NCBI GenBank assembly: GCA_902729315.2
Contig: LR746273.1
Location: 3,511,001-3,575,000 of the forward strand
Source of the DNA: Spirodela intermedia
Taxonomy: Eukaryota; Streptophyta; Magnoliopsida; Alismatales; Araceae
Length of the DNA: 64,000 nt
Direction of reading: 5' to 3'
Shown: one piece after another, positions 51,010 to 63,112 of the stretch
How the letters are laid out: each line of letters opens with the position of its first letter
Position numbering within the stretch: the first letter of the stretch is position 1
The notes under the pieces: model-generated
What the model was told of the DNA's origin: nothing
The model's input: only the letters and a program-made list of their open reading frames with translations
The model's database searches: none
Program-made: the position numbers and the translations under genes

Positions 51010-52495
51010 ATGGATGCCAGGGGGGACCCGAGGATGAGCTCCTCCGAGCATCACCCCGGCTTGGTCGCCGGCGGCCTGCCGAGCAGCCCTTTGCCGGCGG
51101 CGACGATCCACGGCGTGCGCCTGTCCTTCAGCCCGACGGCCGCCGGCGTCCCGACGGCGGACTCCCACCACGCCGGTGAGCTGCCGCTCGAGATCCGGCC
51201 CGGTGGAGGAGGCTTCACCATGAGCATGAGCGAGCCAGTGAAGAAGAAGCGGGGAAGGCCGAGAAAGTACGGCCCCGACGGCAGCATGTCTCTGGCGCTG
51301 GTCTCCCCCGCCGCCGTCGGCGCTGCTTCTGGATACTCGTCAGAACCGCCGGCGCCAAAACGGCGCGGCCGCCCGCCCGGGTCGGGGAAGAAGAAGCAGC
51401 TTGATGCACTGGGTATCCTCTCATCCTGCATTTTTTTTCCTAAAAATGTCAGCTTTCTCTCATTCTCATCTCTCTGGCCATCTCTCTAAAAATCTCCGTC
51501 TGCTAAACAGGCTCAGCCGGAGTCGGCTTCACTCCGCATGTTATCATCGTCAACCCTGGGGAGGTTCGAATTTGATGCTAGAAAATTCAGTACTAGTCGT
51601 TTTTATTTTTATTTCTTATTCAATTCGTTCTTCAATAATTTATATCATGGAAAATTCCTCGACTTCGTCCGCTGGAAAATAATCATAATATCAATGATCA
51701 TAATCATTCTCCACAAACTGCCTTGTTGATCAGGATGTGGCATCAAAGATCATGGCCTTCTCACAGCAGAGCCCAAGAACCATCTGCGTGGTGTCGGCCA
51801 TAGGCGCCATCTCCAACGTCACCCTCCGCCAGCCCGCCACTCTGGGCGGCACCGTCACCATCGAGGCCGGTGCAATTACCTCAATTTCTCTCTCTTAACC
51901 CCCCTTCGCTCAAAACTCTCTCTCTCTCTCTCTACCTATCTATCTCATCAAGGTGAGCATCTGCTGTCTTGCAGGGTCGGTTCGAGATCCTCTCCCTGTC
52001 GGGTTCCTTCCACCTTGCTGAGGATGGCGGCGCTTGGACCCGGACCGGCGGTCTGAGTGTGTCTCTGGCCGGCGCTGACAGCCGGGTCCTCGGCGGCGGA
52101 GTGGTCGGAATGCTGGTGGCAGCTTCACCTGTGCAGGTCTTCATGACCCCCCACCCCCTCTTCTCATGGCCGGCACAAGCTCCTTGTGATCGTCTCACTT
52201 TCTGAGTTTCCTCTTCCTCTACCAGGTTGTGGTCGCCAGCTTCATCCCCGAAGGAAGGAAGCCGAAGCTCAGCCAACCGCCGAAGCTAGAGCCGCCGCCA
52301 CCGCCAAACCCAATTCCACCACCGGCCACAGTGGCGGCCTCAGCAAGCCCGCCTTCCCAGGGGACCTCGAGCGAGCTCTCCGATGGCGGCGGCGGTGGCA
52401 GCAGCGGCCTGGTGAACCTGGCGGCCGGTCAGCAGCATGCGTACACATCATCTGCCAGCTGGGCCGACCCCGGAAGCCAGCTCAACCATGACTGA
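51010..52495 (+). CDS. AT-hook motif nuclear-localised protein (AHL)
   Basis: Predicted 339 residues; nuclear protein binding AT-rich DNA minor grooves and working through trimers and partner factors. Exons: 51010-51412, 51511-51563, 51734-51865, 51975-52136, 52226-52495. Two AT-hooks are seen: RGRPRKYG (residues 81-88, RKY type) and [10 protein letters not shown] (about 119-128). The PPC/DUF296 domain follows (about 139-263, [18 protein letters not shown] to VVVASF), with the core GRFEIL at 197-202. The tail is Pro/Ala/Ser/Gly-rich. Two hooks plus five exons fit the intron-containing AHL clade (AHL1-like), not the single-exon clade. The donor after exon 3 is odd: family alignment demands a cut after the GAG at 51863-51865, where the intron begins GCCGGT. 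The start is the first ATG in frame. Confidence 0.94.
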
Positions 52496-52862
52496 CCCCA
52501 AAGTCGCCAACTTTATGTATTCTTGGGTGATGAACTGCTGTCAACTTTTTAGTTTCCATCTTGGCTTCTATTTGATTGTTGGCAATTCCAGTTCCTTGGG
52601 TGTTCTTGCTTCATGTGGGGGGGCCATCCAAGTGCCTGCGATCATGCCAAAAAGAGGAAACCCCCCCTCGTCTCTCAATTGCTGTCGATGGTGGGCAATT
52701 AACGAAAAGATGTTCTTGATGTTCTTGATGTTCTTCCTTCCTACACAGATTTCCCACCTTTCCCACCTCGCAATCTTCAGAGAAGCTTACCGTTTTCGAA
52801 GAAAATATGTCCAAATAATAACACCGATGAGATTTCATCAGAGAATTTCCAGTTAAAAGGCG
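52496..52862 (+). other. 3' UTR/flank of the AHL gene
   Basis: Ordinary plant 3' flank; GATGTTCTT is repeated three times in tandem at about 52708-52735. Confidence 0.5.
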
Positions 52863-53111
52863 ATGGAGAGGACTCAGAAATTCCGAAAAAGAAACCCGAT
52901 GCGAGAGGCTGAAACATTTGTCGCGGAAAACTTAGATTCTTATGCTCTTGAGGCGCTCCTATTACTTAGCGGCGATCTCGATGCTCCTATCATGGGAGAG
53001 AAGCAGGACATGGATGACGATTCTAGGGCAGGAAACTCGGAATGTGGGAGAGTGATTGCAAGGCAGATCGATCGCTTGATTCATCCTCACACGGATTGTT
53101 GGAAGATGTAA
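52863..53111 (+). CDS. Small uncharacterised open frame, 82 codons
   Basis: ATG at 52863 and TAA at 53109-53111; a basic start (MERTQKFRKRNPMREAE), an acidic hydrophobic middle and a Cys/His-containing end. I recognise no domain. There is no strong promoter upstream, and a minus-strand TATA suggests transcription from the other side. It may be chance. Confidence 0.2.
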   Translation: MERTQKFRKRNPMREAETFVAENLDSYALEALLLLSGDLDAPIMGEKQDMDDDSRAGNSECGRVIARQIDRLIHPHTDCWKM

Positions 53112-53739
53112 GCAAGTTCACTTTCTTCGAAACAATGCGCAGCGCAGAAAAACAGAAATGATACATTCAAGCACCTTCAACAATTAGTCGCGAGAAGAGA
53201 AGAGAACGGATCCAACGGAAATGAATGTCTAGTCGGAAGAATTTAGCTAAAAATTCCGGAGAATCAGTACAGTAGTAAGAAGAATGGAATCGCAGATCCA
53301 TAACCGGTCGACCTGGTTGAGGCCTCATCGGCATTGAACGTCGCAAACAAATTCGAAAAGAGAGAAAAAAGCGGGATCTGGGGAACGGGAACCAAAGACA
53401 ATCCCCAGCAGCAGGCGTCCGCGGAGATCTGCGACCTCCCTCCATCGTCACAAAGCCAGGCACCGGCGGCACAAAATCAAAATCTTCGTCGATGAGATTG
53501 ACAACCGCTCTCCCTACGTCGAAGACGGTGAAGCGTACGAACCTGATGGGAAAATCCTCAGCCTGATCACAACGGCCGTAGGAGGCAGCGGCAGAGGAGG
53601 AAGAGGAGGAAGAGGAGGAGGAGAAGGGGATCAAGGAAAGCGTGACAGAAGGAAGGTGTGAAGGGAGGGGATGATGAGACGAAATTCCATACACCGGTCC
53701 ACAACGCCAGCCCGACCCTTGGCCTACGCTGATTTATAT
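53100..53739 (-). promoter_or_regulatory. Possible minus-strand transcription unit with TATA box
   Basis: The minus strand reads ATATAAAT at 53739-53732. It is followed by a pyrimidine-rich leader (TCCTCCTCTTCC-type run at about 53590-53625) like plant 5' UTRs, then several acceptor-like CAG words. No long ATG-started frame with a known domain follows. It could be a non-coding RNA, the leader of a lost gene, or chance. Confidence 0.3.
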
Positions 53740-54818
53740 GGTAGGAGTGTGGTGCTGTGAGCCTGGTGCAGAGGAAGCGGTCGAAGAAAGAGCATTCAAA
53801 CAGCGGAAAGCAGCATTTAGCGGACTTTCTCCTGCCGCTGACGATCACCACGCGACGGAGGAAGTCTGTGCCGGTTGGGACCCAGCCCTGAGTCCAGGAC
53901 ATTTTCCATAAAGTCCCTCAAAACCGGCTTGTTTGACCATCTGCTCCCCTTCCTTTCACATTGCTAAAAACCACATGATCTTCATAAGAGGGTGCAACAT
54001 CATACAGACAGGTTCAAATGCAGGGAAAAAAAAAATTAAAATCATTTGGCGCAAACTTATAAATATTTCGTTTTTCTCATACATTTATTTTAAACTCGCA
54101 AAAAAATTGAAAACCCCGTGTTAATTACTGTCATGATTTCATATGAATCATAAAATTATAATAATAGTTATTATCATAAAGATAGCAAAAAGGAACACAT
54201 GCTAAGGATCTTCATACGGACCCTTATCGACTTATTTCATGGGTCAACGTCCACTTGGAGATAGAGAGCTAGCTTGGATGCTATTATCCATTTGTCCCCA
54301 CTAAATAATTCGTTCTATTATGCATTTCAGGATTTTATTAGCAACCTAAATTGACATAAATTTTCGTGGGCTGTAGGTTATTCTGGATCATCCGAATCCT
54401 TGATCGGATCCACACCGTCAACGAAGAATCGGCCCCAAATAGGATAAAAACATGATTGCGCCCCCTTTTCTTTATCAAAAGCCTCGGACTTTCCCTCCCA
54501 GAAGTCAGACCCGGGAAAGGTCAGCCCACGAAAAGGCGGGACGAGGCCCCGCCAGCAAAGCCCGTTCTTTGCCTAGTTCTTGGAATCGGAGAAGACCCGG
54601 ACCATTTACAGAAAACCACAGAGAAGAGGAAAAGAGGGCAGCTGGACAGGTATATATAGTATCACTAGTATAGGACCCCTCTCTTTTCTATATAAAGACT
54701 TCATCTTGTTCCCAGAAGATCTACAAGAAACGGAAAAGAAAAACAAAGGCTCTGTATGGAGGAGAAGAAGGAATAGAAACTAAAAGGAGAATGCTGAGGA
54801 AGCTCGTTGGCATGGAAA

Positions 54819-54820
<2 letters not shown>
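53740..54820. other. Intergenic DNA, no gene seen
   Basis: Mixed composition with short open frames only; the part towards 54820 should include the TOPLESS-related 3' UTR or its end. Confidence 0.5.
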
Positions 54821-54852
<32 letters not shown>

Positions 54853-54853
54853 A
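54821..54853. repeat. (AAAG)n microsatellite
   Basis: About eight GAAA units on the plus strand, about 120 bases beyond the stop codon of the TOPLESS-related gene, so probably in its 3' UTR. Confidence 0.95.
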
Positions 54854-54971
54854 AAAATGAGGCTGATCTGGGAGGGACCCCATGAAAGGGCCCTTTCCTT
54901 CTCTTCAGTCACCACCGCTTCTTCCCCTAGATTTCTTCTAAACTGTGGTTAGGACGGGAGTGGGGTGGATG

Positions 54972-57900
54972 TCACCTGGAGAGAGCGTCTGAGGCCTGGC
55001 CATTCAAGGGGGTATTAGAGGAGAAGGAAGGGAGGCCGCCATTCTCCTGCAAAGGGGGACCCCCCCACCTCATGTCGGCCTCCGGCTCCATCACATGGAC
55101 CGCTCCGTCGCTCATCCCAAGCGCAATCTGGTTGGGCTCCGTCGGGTGCGCCGCAATCACTGTGGGGTACACAGATCCGCTGCGGCAGAAGAAAGAATGG
55201 GCTATTTTTAGTAACAAAATGGGTTCCAGAGAAGAGAAAAAGGGGAAGAGCCTTCTTATGGGGTGGTGGCCAACTGAGGCGAGCAGCCATGCCTGGTGTA
55301 CGAGGACGGCGCGATGCGGCAGCACAGCCTCAGGCTCTCCGAGTTGAATACTCCGACGGCACCGTCAGTGAATCCGGCGTAGATTAGGGCACCGTCGCAG
55401 GAGTAAATTGCCGAGGAGATTGGTGCCTGCAGCATGTCCCTAGGAGTCCACTGAACATAATAGAATGCAAGAGGTCAGACGGGTCGCCCGGATTTCTTCT
55501 AGATGCGCATGAAAGAAATCACCAGCTGATCTACCGATGATCTACCGTCAGGTCTGGAGCAACTAATTAACCCACGAGTCGAGGAAACGACGCACCATCA
55601 ACGAATCAGTTTCCCATCACAGAACAAGTTCAATGCATGCAGAAAAACACTAGAAAATGGCGGGGGGTAAAGATAATAATAAGATGGTGACATAGTTCTG
55701 CCATTTACCCCCATTTTTATTTTTTTACCGTATGTTAAGAAGACCTGAAGCACCATGAAGGATGAGGAACTGACCGATTGCAGGCAGTCAAGATTGGAAT
55801 CGTAGATGGCGATCTGACTCTCATGTGAAACTAAAAGGTGCGTCTGATCATTATGGAACTGGACTCTGGTTTCGCCGGTAAGTGGGGCCGCTCGACCAGC
55901 TGGAGGTTGAATAAATCTTGATTTCTTCTTTTCCCATCCATCAATGCTCCAGACACAAATCTTCAGAATACACAAGAGATTTAGGTCAAAACGAGAGATG
56001 AAGATAAAAACAATATTAAAAATCTTGCGGATCCTGAGCAGAGAGACAAAGGGGATCATCCTTGTGGATACGCACCTGTGCATCGGCACCAGACGATACA
56101 AGGGCATTCATGGACTGTGAGAATGCAAGGCCTGTGATCCTCTTTTGGTGCCCCTTTAGTATGCTTTTAACCTATAATCCATAGTTATTGAAGAAAGCAA
56201 AAGATCACTAGTTAACCCATACGTCAAATCACATGCGGGAGAATAACAGCATGTTGGAATTTTATGGATCTATACACATCTTTCCTCTGCAGCTAATTTT
56301 TCAGGCGCGTAAGAATGCAAGGAATGTGAGCAGAAAAATTCATACCAAATTAAGTACAATGCTAAAGAAATTACCTCATCAACTCGAACGTTATAAATTT
56401 GAATAGTAGAGTCATCCATCCCAATGGCAATGATATTATTATCCTGAGGGTGGAACACCAAGAAGGTAGCTGCAGGGGGCGGCGGCATGAAAGTCGTCAT
56501 CACCTGTGAAACATCATATCACCTATTAAATCAACAGAATCCATGCTTTGTCGGTTGGTTAGGTTGCCACTGAGTCATATCCACGGGAAATGAGAAAGAC
56601 ATAGCTCCCAAAACGAAGAAAAAGTGCAGCAAGAAACGAACCTTGAATGTCATCATGTTGAACAATGAGACCTTCCCTCCGGATGCAGACATAACATATG
56701 AATCATTCTTGGACAGTGCAATGCATGAGATTGACTCATCAGTATTGCCGTCCGTGGTATCATTTGACATAAGGATTCCATTAGCTGGTTGCCAGAGCTG
56801 AGGTATAACAGATGGAGAGGACTGAAAAAAGCGTAACCATGCATATCATTAGAGAGCCAACAAAATAAATAAGATCGAAATATTTCAGTAAACCATTCCC
56901 CCTCCCCTTTCTTATGTAACCCGAATAATAAACTCTTGGTAGAGACCCCCGTCACACACAACTTCCCACTGGCAAGACCCCATAGACTGTGCTTCGATGC
57001 CATGTGGATTTTCGAACACCCAACCCGGATAGACACATGGTTTGTAGAATCAGGACTCAGTCCCTGATGGGCCACAGGTTTGATCTCAAATTGAATAGGC
57101 TGATTAGGCAGATTAGCTGCTCTCCGGGGGACAAAAAGGCTTTATTAAAATCTTGATAGAAATATTTTCAGACAATTTCGAGCAGAAGCCAAAGCAATTA
57201 ATGTCAGAATTGGGAGATCATGGTTACTTCTCTCCATTTTCGTCTGAACATCCGAACTGGGATTAGGCTTTCCCAGAATTGAGGATATATTCAAATCATT
57301 TTTATCCACTTTGACAACCCATGGACTAAGATGTGCCGCTGTTTAATAATAAAATTTACTAACCTTCGCAGATGAATTTCTCTCAGCACACTGCCATTTC
57401 CAAAGTTTATGCATGGCATTCGAAGTAAGGGCTAAGACAGCTGATCCAGAGTTGGTAAATAGCAGCCGCATAATCTGTAACCAATGGAGCAAATTTTTTA
57501 TCCTCGCAAAAATTAATTGTCAGCTGTCTAACCAAGCTATGAAACATATCAAGACAAAAACCAAAAACTTCAAGATCGAACCCTAGGTCATGCATAGATC
57601 AACTCATTAGTTCTTCAAAAGTTTAAACAGATTTTTTCGTTCCGGTTGAAAAATTTATTATGGCATTACTCTTACGCACCTTTCCTGACGTGCTTGAATC
57701 CGGTAAACTCATAGCTTTGAGCTGCTTATGGTCAACAATTTCAGCCAACTTCCAGCCTTTAATCTTTTCTGCGTCATCTGATATCCTTGATTTGACATCT
57801 GCTGTCCGACTGTTCTCCATAGCAGTCTGCAAAACATTTGACCATAAGATCTGATCTACAATTAATGTCAGCTCCATTGACACGACATATCTAAAAGATT

Positions 57901-60900
57901 ATTACCAGTCCAGTAATTGGTACTGAAGAAGCGTTTTTATCCGCCCGTTCAATTGTAGTAGCCATTGGGCCAGAAACATTACTGACACCACCTAGCACGC
58001 TGACTGCTGGAATCTGAAAGATTCAGGATGCAATTAAGTCTACCATTGTTTTCAAAATAAAGATATACTTTCTACTGGTTAAAAATGCCACGCAGAAGAA
58101 ATGGCGAAGTATAAGGTAAAACGGATCACACCATACAGTAGATCATCAAGGGGTTATATTATTTGTCTAAAAACTTTCTTACAATTTAATATTAATCACA
58201 AAGAAGAAATTAAGAAGATAAAAGGATAATTTAAGATCTGAGAGACGATGTTTGAGATAATATTTCCGTATTGAGGAATATAGCAATGATTTCACATAAT
58301 GCACATAAAAAGGTATGATTTCACATAATGAACACTCTAGAAAACTTATGCTCGAAATAGCACCTTGCTATTGATCTGTTGAGAACTCCTAGAATTCTCA
58401 TATGCTCTGCTTTCTAACAATCTTATCAGCCGCTGTCCATCAGAGTTTGCTAATATCTTGATTCCATTATCACTAGTGGTGACTGCAAGTAATGATCCTT
58501 CTTTGTTGAACTTCAACCGAGGACTAGCCTGAAACAAAAGGCGAATAATCAAGACACATTTAAAAACGCAACACGAAAATTTTAAGTCACAAGTAGTTAT
58601 CCTAACCGGTAACCCTCCATCAGCATCTGAGGTAGTCAAAATATCCTTATTATCCATATCCCAAAACTTTATCAGAAATTCGTCCCCAGCAGCTAAAAAG
58701 CGATTCCTTGTTGTGTCGAATTGCACCACACCTGAAGATCGTTTTCTGAAACCGGAGTATGTTCTTTTGATGGATCCTTCAGTTTCATTCCACTCAACCA
58801 GATGCGACTCACCATCTTTGCTTGTACCACAAGAAAAAAGCCTATACACAAATGGAAACGGAAGTGTGAAATACAATAATCTACATTATGATGGTGAATA
58901 TCTGAGAAAAATGCAATTTGGCAGGAGATAAGAAGCTGAGAAACATGGTGACATGAAAAGAACAGCTCAAATCAAATGATTTACCTGGTTCCATCAGCAC
59001 TATAAGCCATTACAGTACAAGAAAGACCAGGTGCATCATAGTCAACTCTGGATCCAACACAGTCATACAGCCATGCCTTAATTTTCCCATCGAATGCCGT
59101 GGAGAATATAAACTGAAAACAGATCATAGTTAGAGGGATCATGAAACAAGGAAAACGCAAGAATCTCTGGACAACCTTCAGGGATATTAGCTTATTCACC
59201 CAAGCTTGTACCTGGATAGACTCCTTGACGTGAGGACAGATAGAGTATACAGGAGCGTCATGGCCTTCAAAGATATGTTCCCTCTGTCCCGTGGCAGCAT
59301 TCCACACCTTTTATCCAGACATGTAAACGAACTTACAGCTATGAACTATGGAGGAGATGTTGATTACTATGACCATCGAAACAAACAAAGGTCATTACCT
59401 TAATTGTCTTGTCATCACCACAAGTAACTATGGAAAGGCTCTTGTTGGGATGAGAGAAGGCCAGATCATTGACACCTCCATTATGAGCATCAATCTAATT
59501 CAATAACCCAAGTCAGATGAATTTATTTACTATTTCAACAATTAACAAGACCAGAAAAAAAATTGGAACTCACCTCTAACTGTGGCCTCAAGTCACCATT
59601 TGGGCCAAAAACATAGGTCTGAACAAGATGTTTTGAAAAGGCAACACCTAAAATTAATTAGCTCAAGCGTCAGATAATAATATCATTCTATAATACTCTT
59701 TCTGTGGTGAAAATAATGAAAGAGGCAAATAAATTAGATTCGATCACAGGTCACCCATGAGTCATACCAACTATCGATCCATCTGGACTCCATAGGCACC
59801 GATTAACTGATATCGAGGCATCCTTCATCAAAGCTGCCTAAATGACCAAAAGAATCACTTCTCAAAAAACCGAACAAACTTTAAATATTCAGTGAACAAC
59901 AAGCATCATCGTCCGCACTTTTTTAACTGACAGTACCTGCAATGGCATTGTACAAGCTGAAGTATCCCAAACCTTAAATCCTCTATGGGCTATCCTTTCC
60001 CGGGACCCCACTTCCCATATTGTGATATCGCCAATGCTTGTCCCAACTACAACAGAAAAGATACAGCGAACAGGCATGCTCAATTGTGTATGCTTTGACA
60101 TTTTCCAATGTTAATAAAAGAAGCAGTTAAATCACCTAGAAGAATTGTTTGTTGCTGTGGATGAAAATCCAGGCTCATTGCGTTGGAACCCTGGTGAAGG
60201 GCCCTAACCACAGTTCTGGGAAGATCTTCATGAGAATAAACATTGGGATGATGAACGTGACCGGCAAAGGACACCTAGAAAAACAGCAATCAATTTTAAC
60301 ATACATGTAAATCCTACATAAACTCTCATGTCACGCGTAGATCTAACATACGCAAGCAAATTATTAAGTTCAGAAGACCTCTTCTTGAGGGCTTGTGCGC
60401 ATCCTCTTCATCAGGTGTTCAGAGTCAGCTTGATAATCAATGCCAGGGGGGCCTGGTGGGGTCCTTGGATGTTTCAAAAATGGCACTGCAATAATGTTAA
60501 ACACGACTTGAGTTGAATAAAATGTTACAAAGCAAAAGGATTCTAAAAGCAGTGATACCTAATGGAACAGAAGGAATTCCAACCTGCATTAGGAGGTGGA
60601 ACAAGACCTAAGGGGCCTGAGACTACAGCCGCATGTGGCAATGATGGATTAGTACTTGCCATCCACCCGGCGAGAGTACTTGATGGAGTAACAACATGCT
60701 GGAATGGCTGCACCGAAAGCTTCTTTTATAACATCGCATTCAGCTCTACAACTAGTTACCGAAATGTTTATTTTTGATATAACAGAAATAAAACGCGAAT
60801 CTACACTTACACCATGAGCACTAGTAGGAGGAAAGGCTCCAACTTTGGATAGAGGTCCAACAAGGGGACTGTTGACTGGGGGTGGTGCACGAGCTCCACT

Positions 60901-62000
60901 AGTAGGGGCACAAGTATGATCACTAAATAGGGTTTTAATGTCAGGATTGGGGCGCGGGTTCTTGCAAAGCTGATGCTGCCAGTTGAGACTAGAAAATTTA
61001 ACAGAGAGTGGCACATTAGAAATATATGGTTTGTAGGATACACGACAAATACCAAAGGGAATGGTCAGAATTACAGTCATTGAGAAAAAATAAATTAAGA
61101 GTACAAGGCAGTCGAAAAAGATGGACGTTGAGAATCGGAACCTCTGGTTAATCAAAGTCCGCAGCCGAGATACTTTGAACGAAGGAAATATGAGCTTGTC
61201 ACGGAACAAAGGGTTAGCTTCAATAAGCTTCTTGAGCTCCAAAAGCATGATACTCCTGGCCGATTTCGTCTCTCCATACTTGGAAAGCTGCTCATTTTGC
61301 CTTCATTCAACAGGAAACTTAAGTTCGTCAACAACCTAAGATCAGCCGTACGTAGAAACTTGAGAACAGAGGAGGTAACATACCTGAAATTTTCAAGTGT
61401 AAGCAACTGGGTTATCTCCTTGAAGAGTTCTTCATTGAAAGACGCAAAGACCTTGAGATCCTTCACCAGAATTTCGACAGCTTTTCCTCGGTCATGCCTA
61501 GAAAAGTGATTTTAAACCATCAAGTACAACTAGTAGGGAGAAGGAAAACTCGAAAGACGGGTCCGGTGGCTACCTGTCGAGAGCTTCAAGGTATTTCTGT
61601 TTTCTTATTTCAAAGAAGATTTTCATAGAGTACCGGTTGTCTTCAACTTTCGTGAACCCCCCAAGATACTTCTCAACCTCATCCCATTCCCCCCCCTGTA
61701 CTAGGTCCTCGAAATGCTTCATGTTAAAGAAGAATCCCGACTCCTGTTCCAACCTACGAAGACAGAAAGGAAAGACAGGCAAGAACGTCGCGTCATTGCA
61801 CTAAACAAACAGAAAAACATGGGAAAGCTTCCGCCACCCGTCATCAAATTCCCCAATCCCAAATGAAGATGAAGCCAATATAACAAGGCAAGAACAACAG
61901 AGAAGGGAAGTATCTCCTACCTGTGGACTGTTTCCTTGAATTTTTCCTCATCTAGGAACTGTAGAATTAAGAACACGAGCTCCCTGCTCAGGGAAGACAT
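54972..62000 (-). CDS. TPR: TOPLESS-related transcriptional corepressor
   Basis: About 1122 residues, 25 coding exons. Exon lower-upper ends in transcript order: 61921-62000, 61574-61753, 61384-61497, 61142-61300, 60811-60988, 60584-60707, 60379-60485, 60136-60274, 59937-60046, 59768-59837, 59574-59647, 59399-59494, 59212-59307, 58985-59112, 58607-58841, 58364-58528, 57906-58013, 57680-57826, 57364-57474, 56642-56821, 56375-56503, 56076-56171, 55775-55960, 55302-55450, 54972-55179. Domains: LisH (4-36), CTLH, CRA and a second LisH-like part form the EAR-peptide-binding N-terminal domain; a Pro-rich linker with LKHPRTPPGPPG follows; then two WD40 propellers. Residues K71, F74, F104, L111, L130, L150 and N176, known from TPL as groove or tpl-1 positions, are all kept. 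The linker and EVGSRERI.HRGFKVWD suit a TPR of the TPL/TPR1-4 set; the exact orthologue is open. Confidence 0.97.
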
Positions 62001-62624
62001 GTTCCCCGGGATCCCTAACCGCTCCAGCGCAACGATGCGGTCTTGAAATAAGAAGAACTGGACCACCCCCCCGCCACAATCTTCACAACGAGTAACTCGA
62101 TACAATTGAAACCCCGTGCATTCTCGTCCGAACGATCCCTCCGTCCGTTTGACTGGAGAACCCAAACCAAGACGCACTCCGCCTAGGTAGCACGGCCCCT
62201 TGACGAACCCATCCCCATGCCAGCAGCGAACTCTCAAAGCTCTCCCGTGTCAACAGTAGTATTTCCCCCCCGATGCCCTAGGGCTCGTCGACACAGAAAA
62301 CCGAAAACGCCGCACAGAACGGCCGCAAAAAAAAAACCCGAGCAGCCCACCACGATCTGAGATAGCTCTTCCAAGACGGCACAACGACGGGAGGAAACCG
62401 CCCTAACAAGAACGAAAGGAGAAGGCGAGGACGTCGGCCCGAAAAACTCACAGCCCTCAATGGAGAGCCCCCATCCCCACTCTTCTCGTCCCCTCTCTGC
62501 CGGCGCTCCCGCCGAAGCCGCCGTGTTCGGTCTTCTCTGTTCCTCGTCCTCCCACCCCCACCCACGCTGTCCTCTTTCCTCCTGTTCTTTCTCTCTCCTC
62601 TCTCTGCGAATTCCTGTGCAGCGC

Positions 62625-62632
62625 ATTTTATA
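62625..62632 (-). promoter_or_regulatory. Likely TATA box of the TOPLESS-related gene
   Basis: The minus strand reads CTATAAAA about 625 bases above the ATG. The leader in between is long. An acceptor-like TTTCAAG ends at 62042, so a leader intron is likely, as in other TPL genes; its donor was not determined. Confidence 0.5.
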
Positions 62633-62880
62633 GTAGTCCCGCTTTTGCAGCGATTAGGTCACGCTCCTGGTCCCCACTGCGTTCTTCATTGACGCCTCGG
62701 CAATCCCGCTGCCAAGTTTGCCCACGAGGCCGTCCACGTCGGCCCCACAGGAAAATTATTCCTACTATTGTCGTTGTCGCCTTTGTCCTACTCCACATCA
62801 AAAGTTAATTCCAATTACTTTTGAATCATGCCACTTGGATATTTCCCTAATACTCTCATTCCCTGAGTTGAATACCCAGC

Positions 62881-63112
62881 ATGCTCTCTCTCTCACACAC
62901 AGTCTCATGTCTCTCCCTCTCTCTCACTGTCTCCTTCTTTCTATCTCCCTCCCTCTCTCTCCCTCTCTCCCTCTGTCTCTATCCCTCTCTCTCCCTCTCT
63001 CTCTCCCTCTCTCCCTCTCTCCCTCTCTCCCTCTCACTCTCTCTCCCTCTCTCTCCCTCTCTCTCACCCTCTCTCGCTCTCCGCGTCCCCTCTCCCTCTC
63101 TCTCTCTCGATA
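62881..63112. repeat. CT-rich simple repeat, about 230 bases
   Basis: Mixed CTCTCT and CCCTCTCT units with few interruptions. It lies upstream of the TOPLESS-related promoter. Long Leu/Ser open frames across it are repeat artefacts. Confidence 0.95.
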
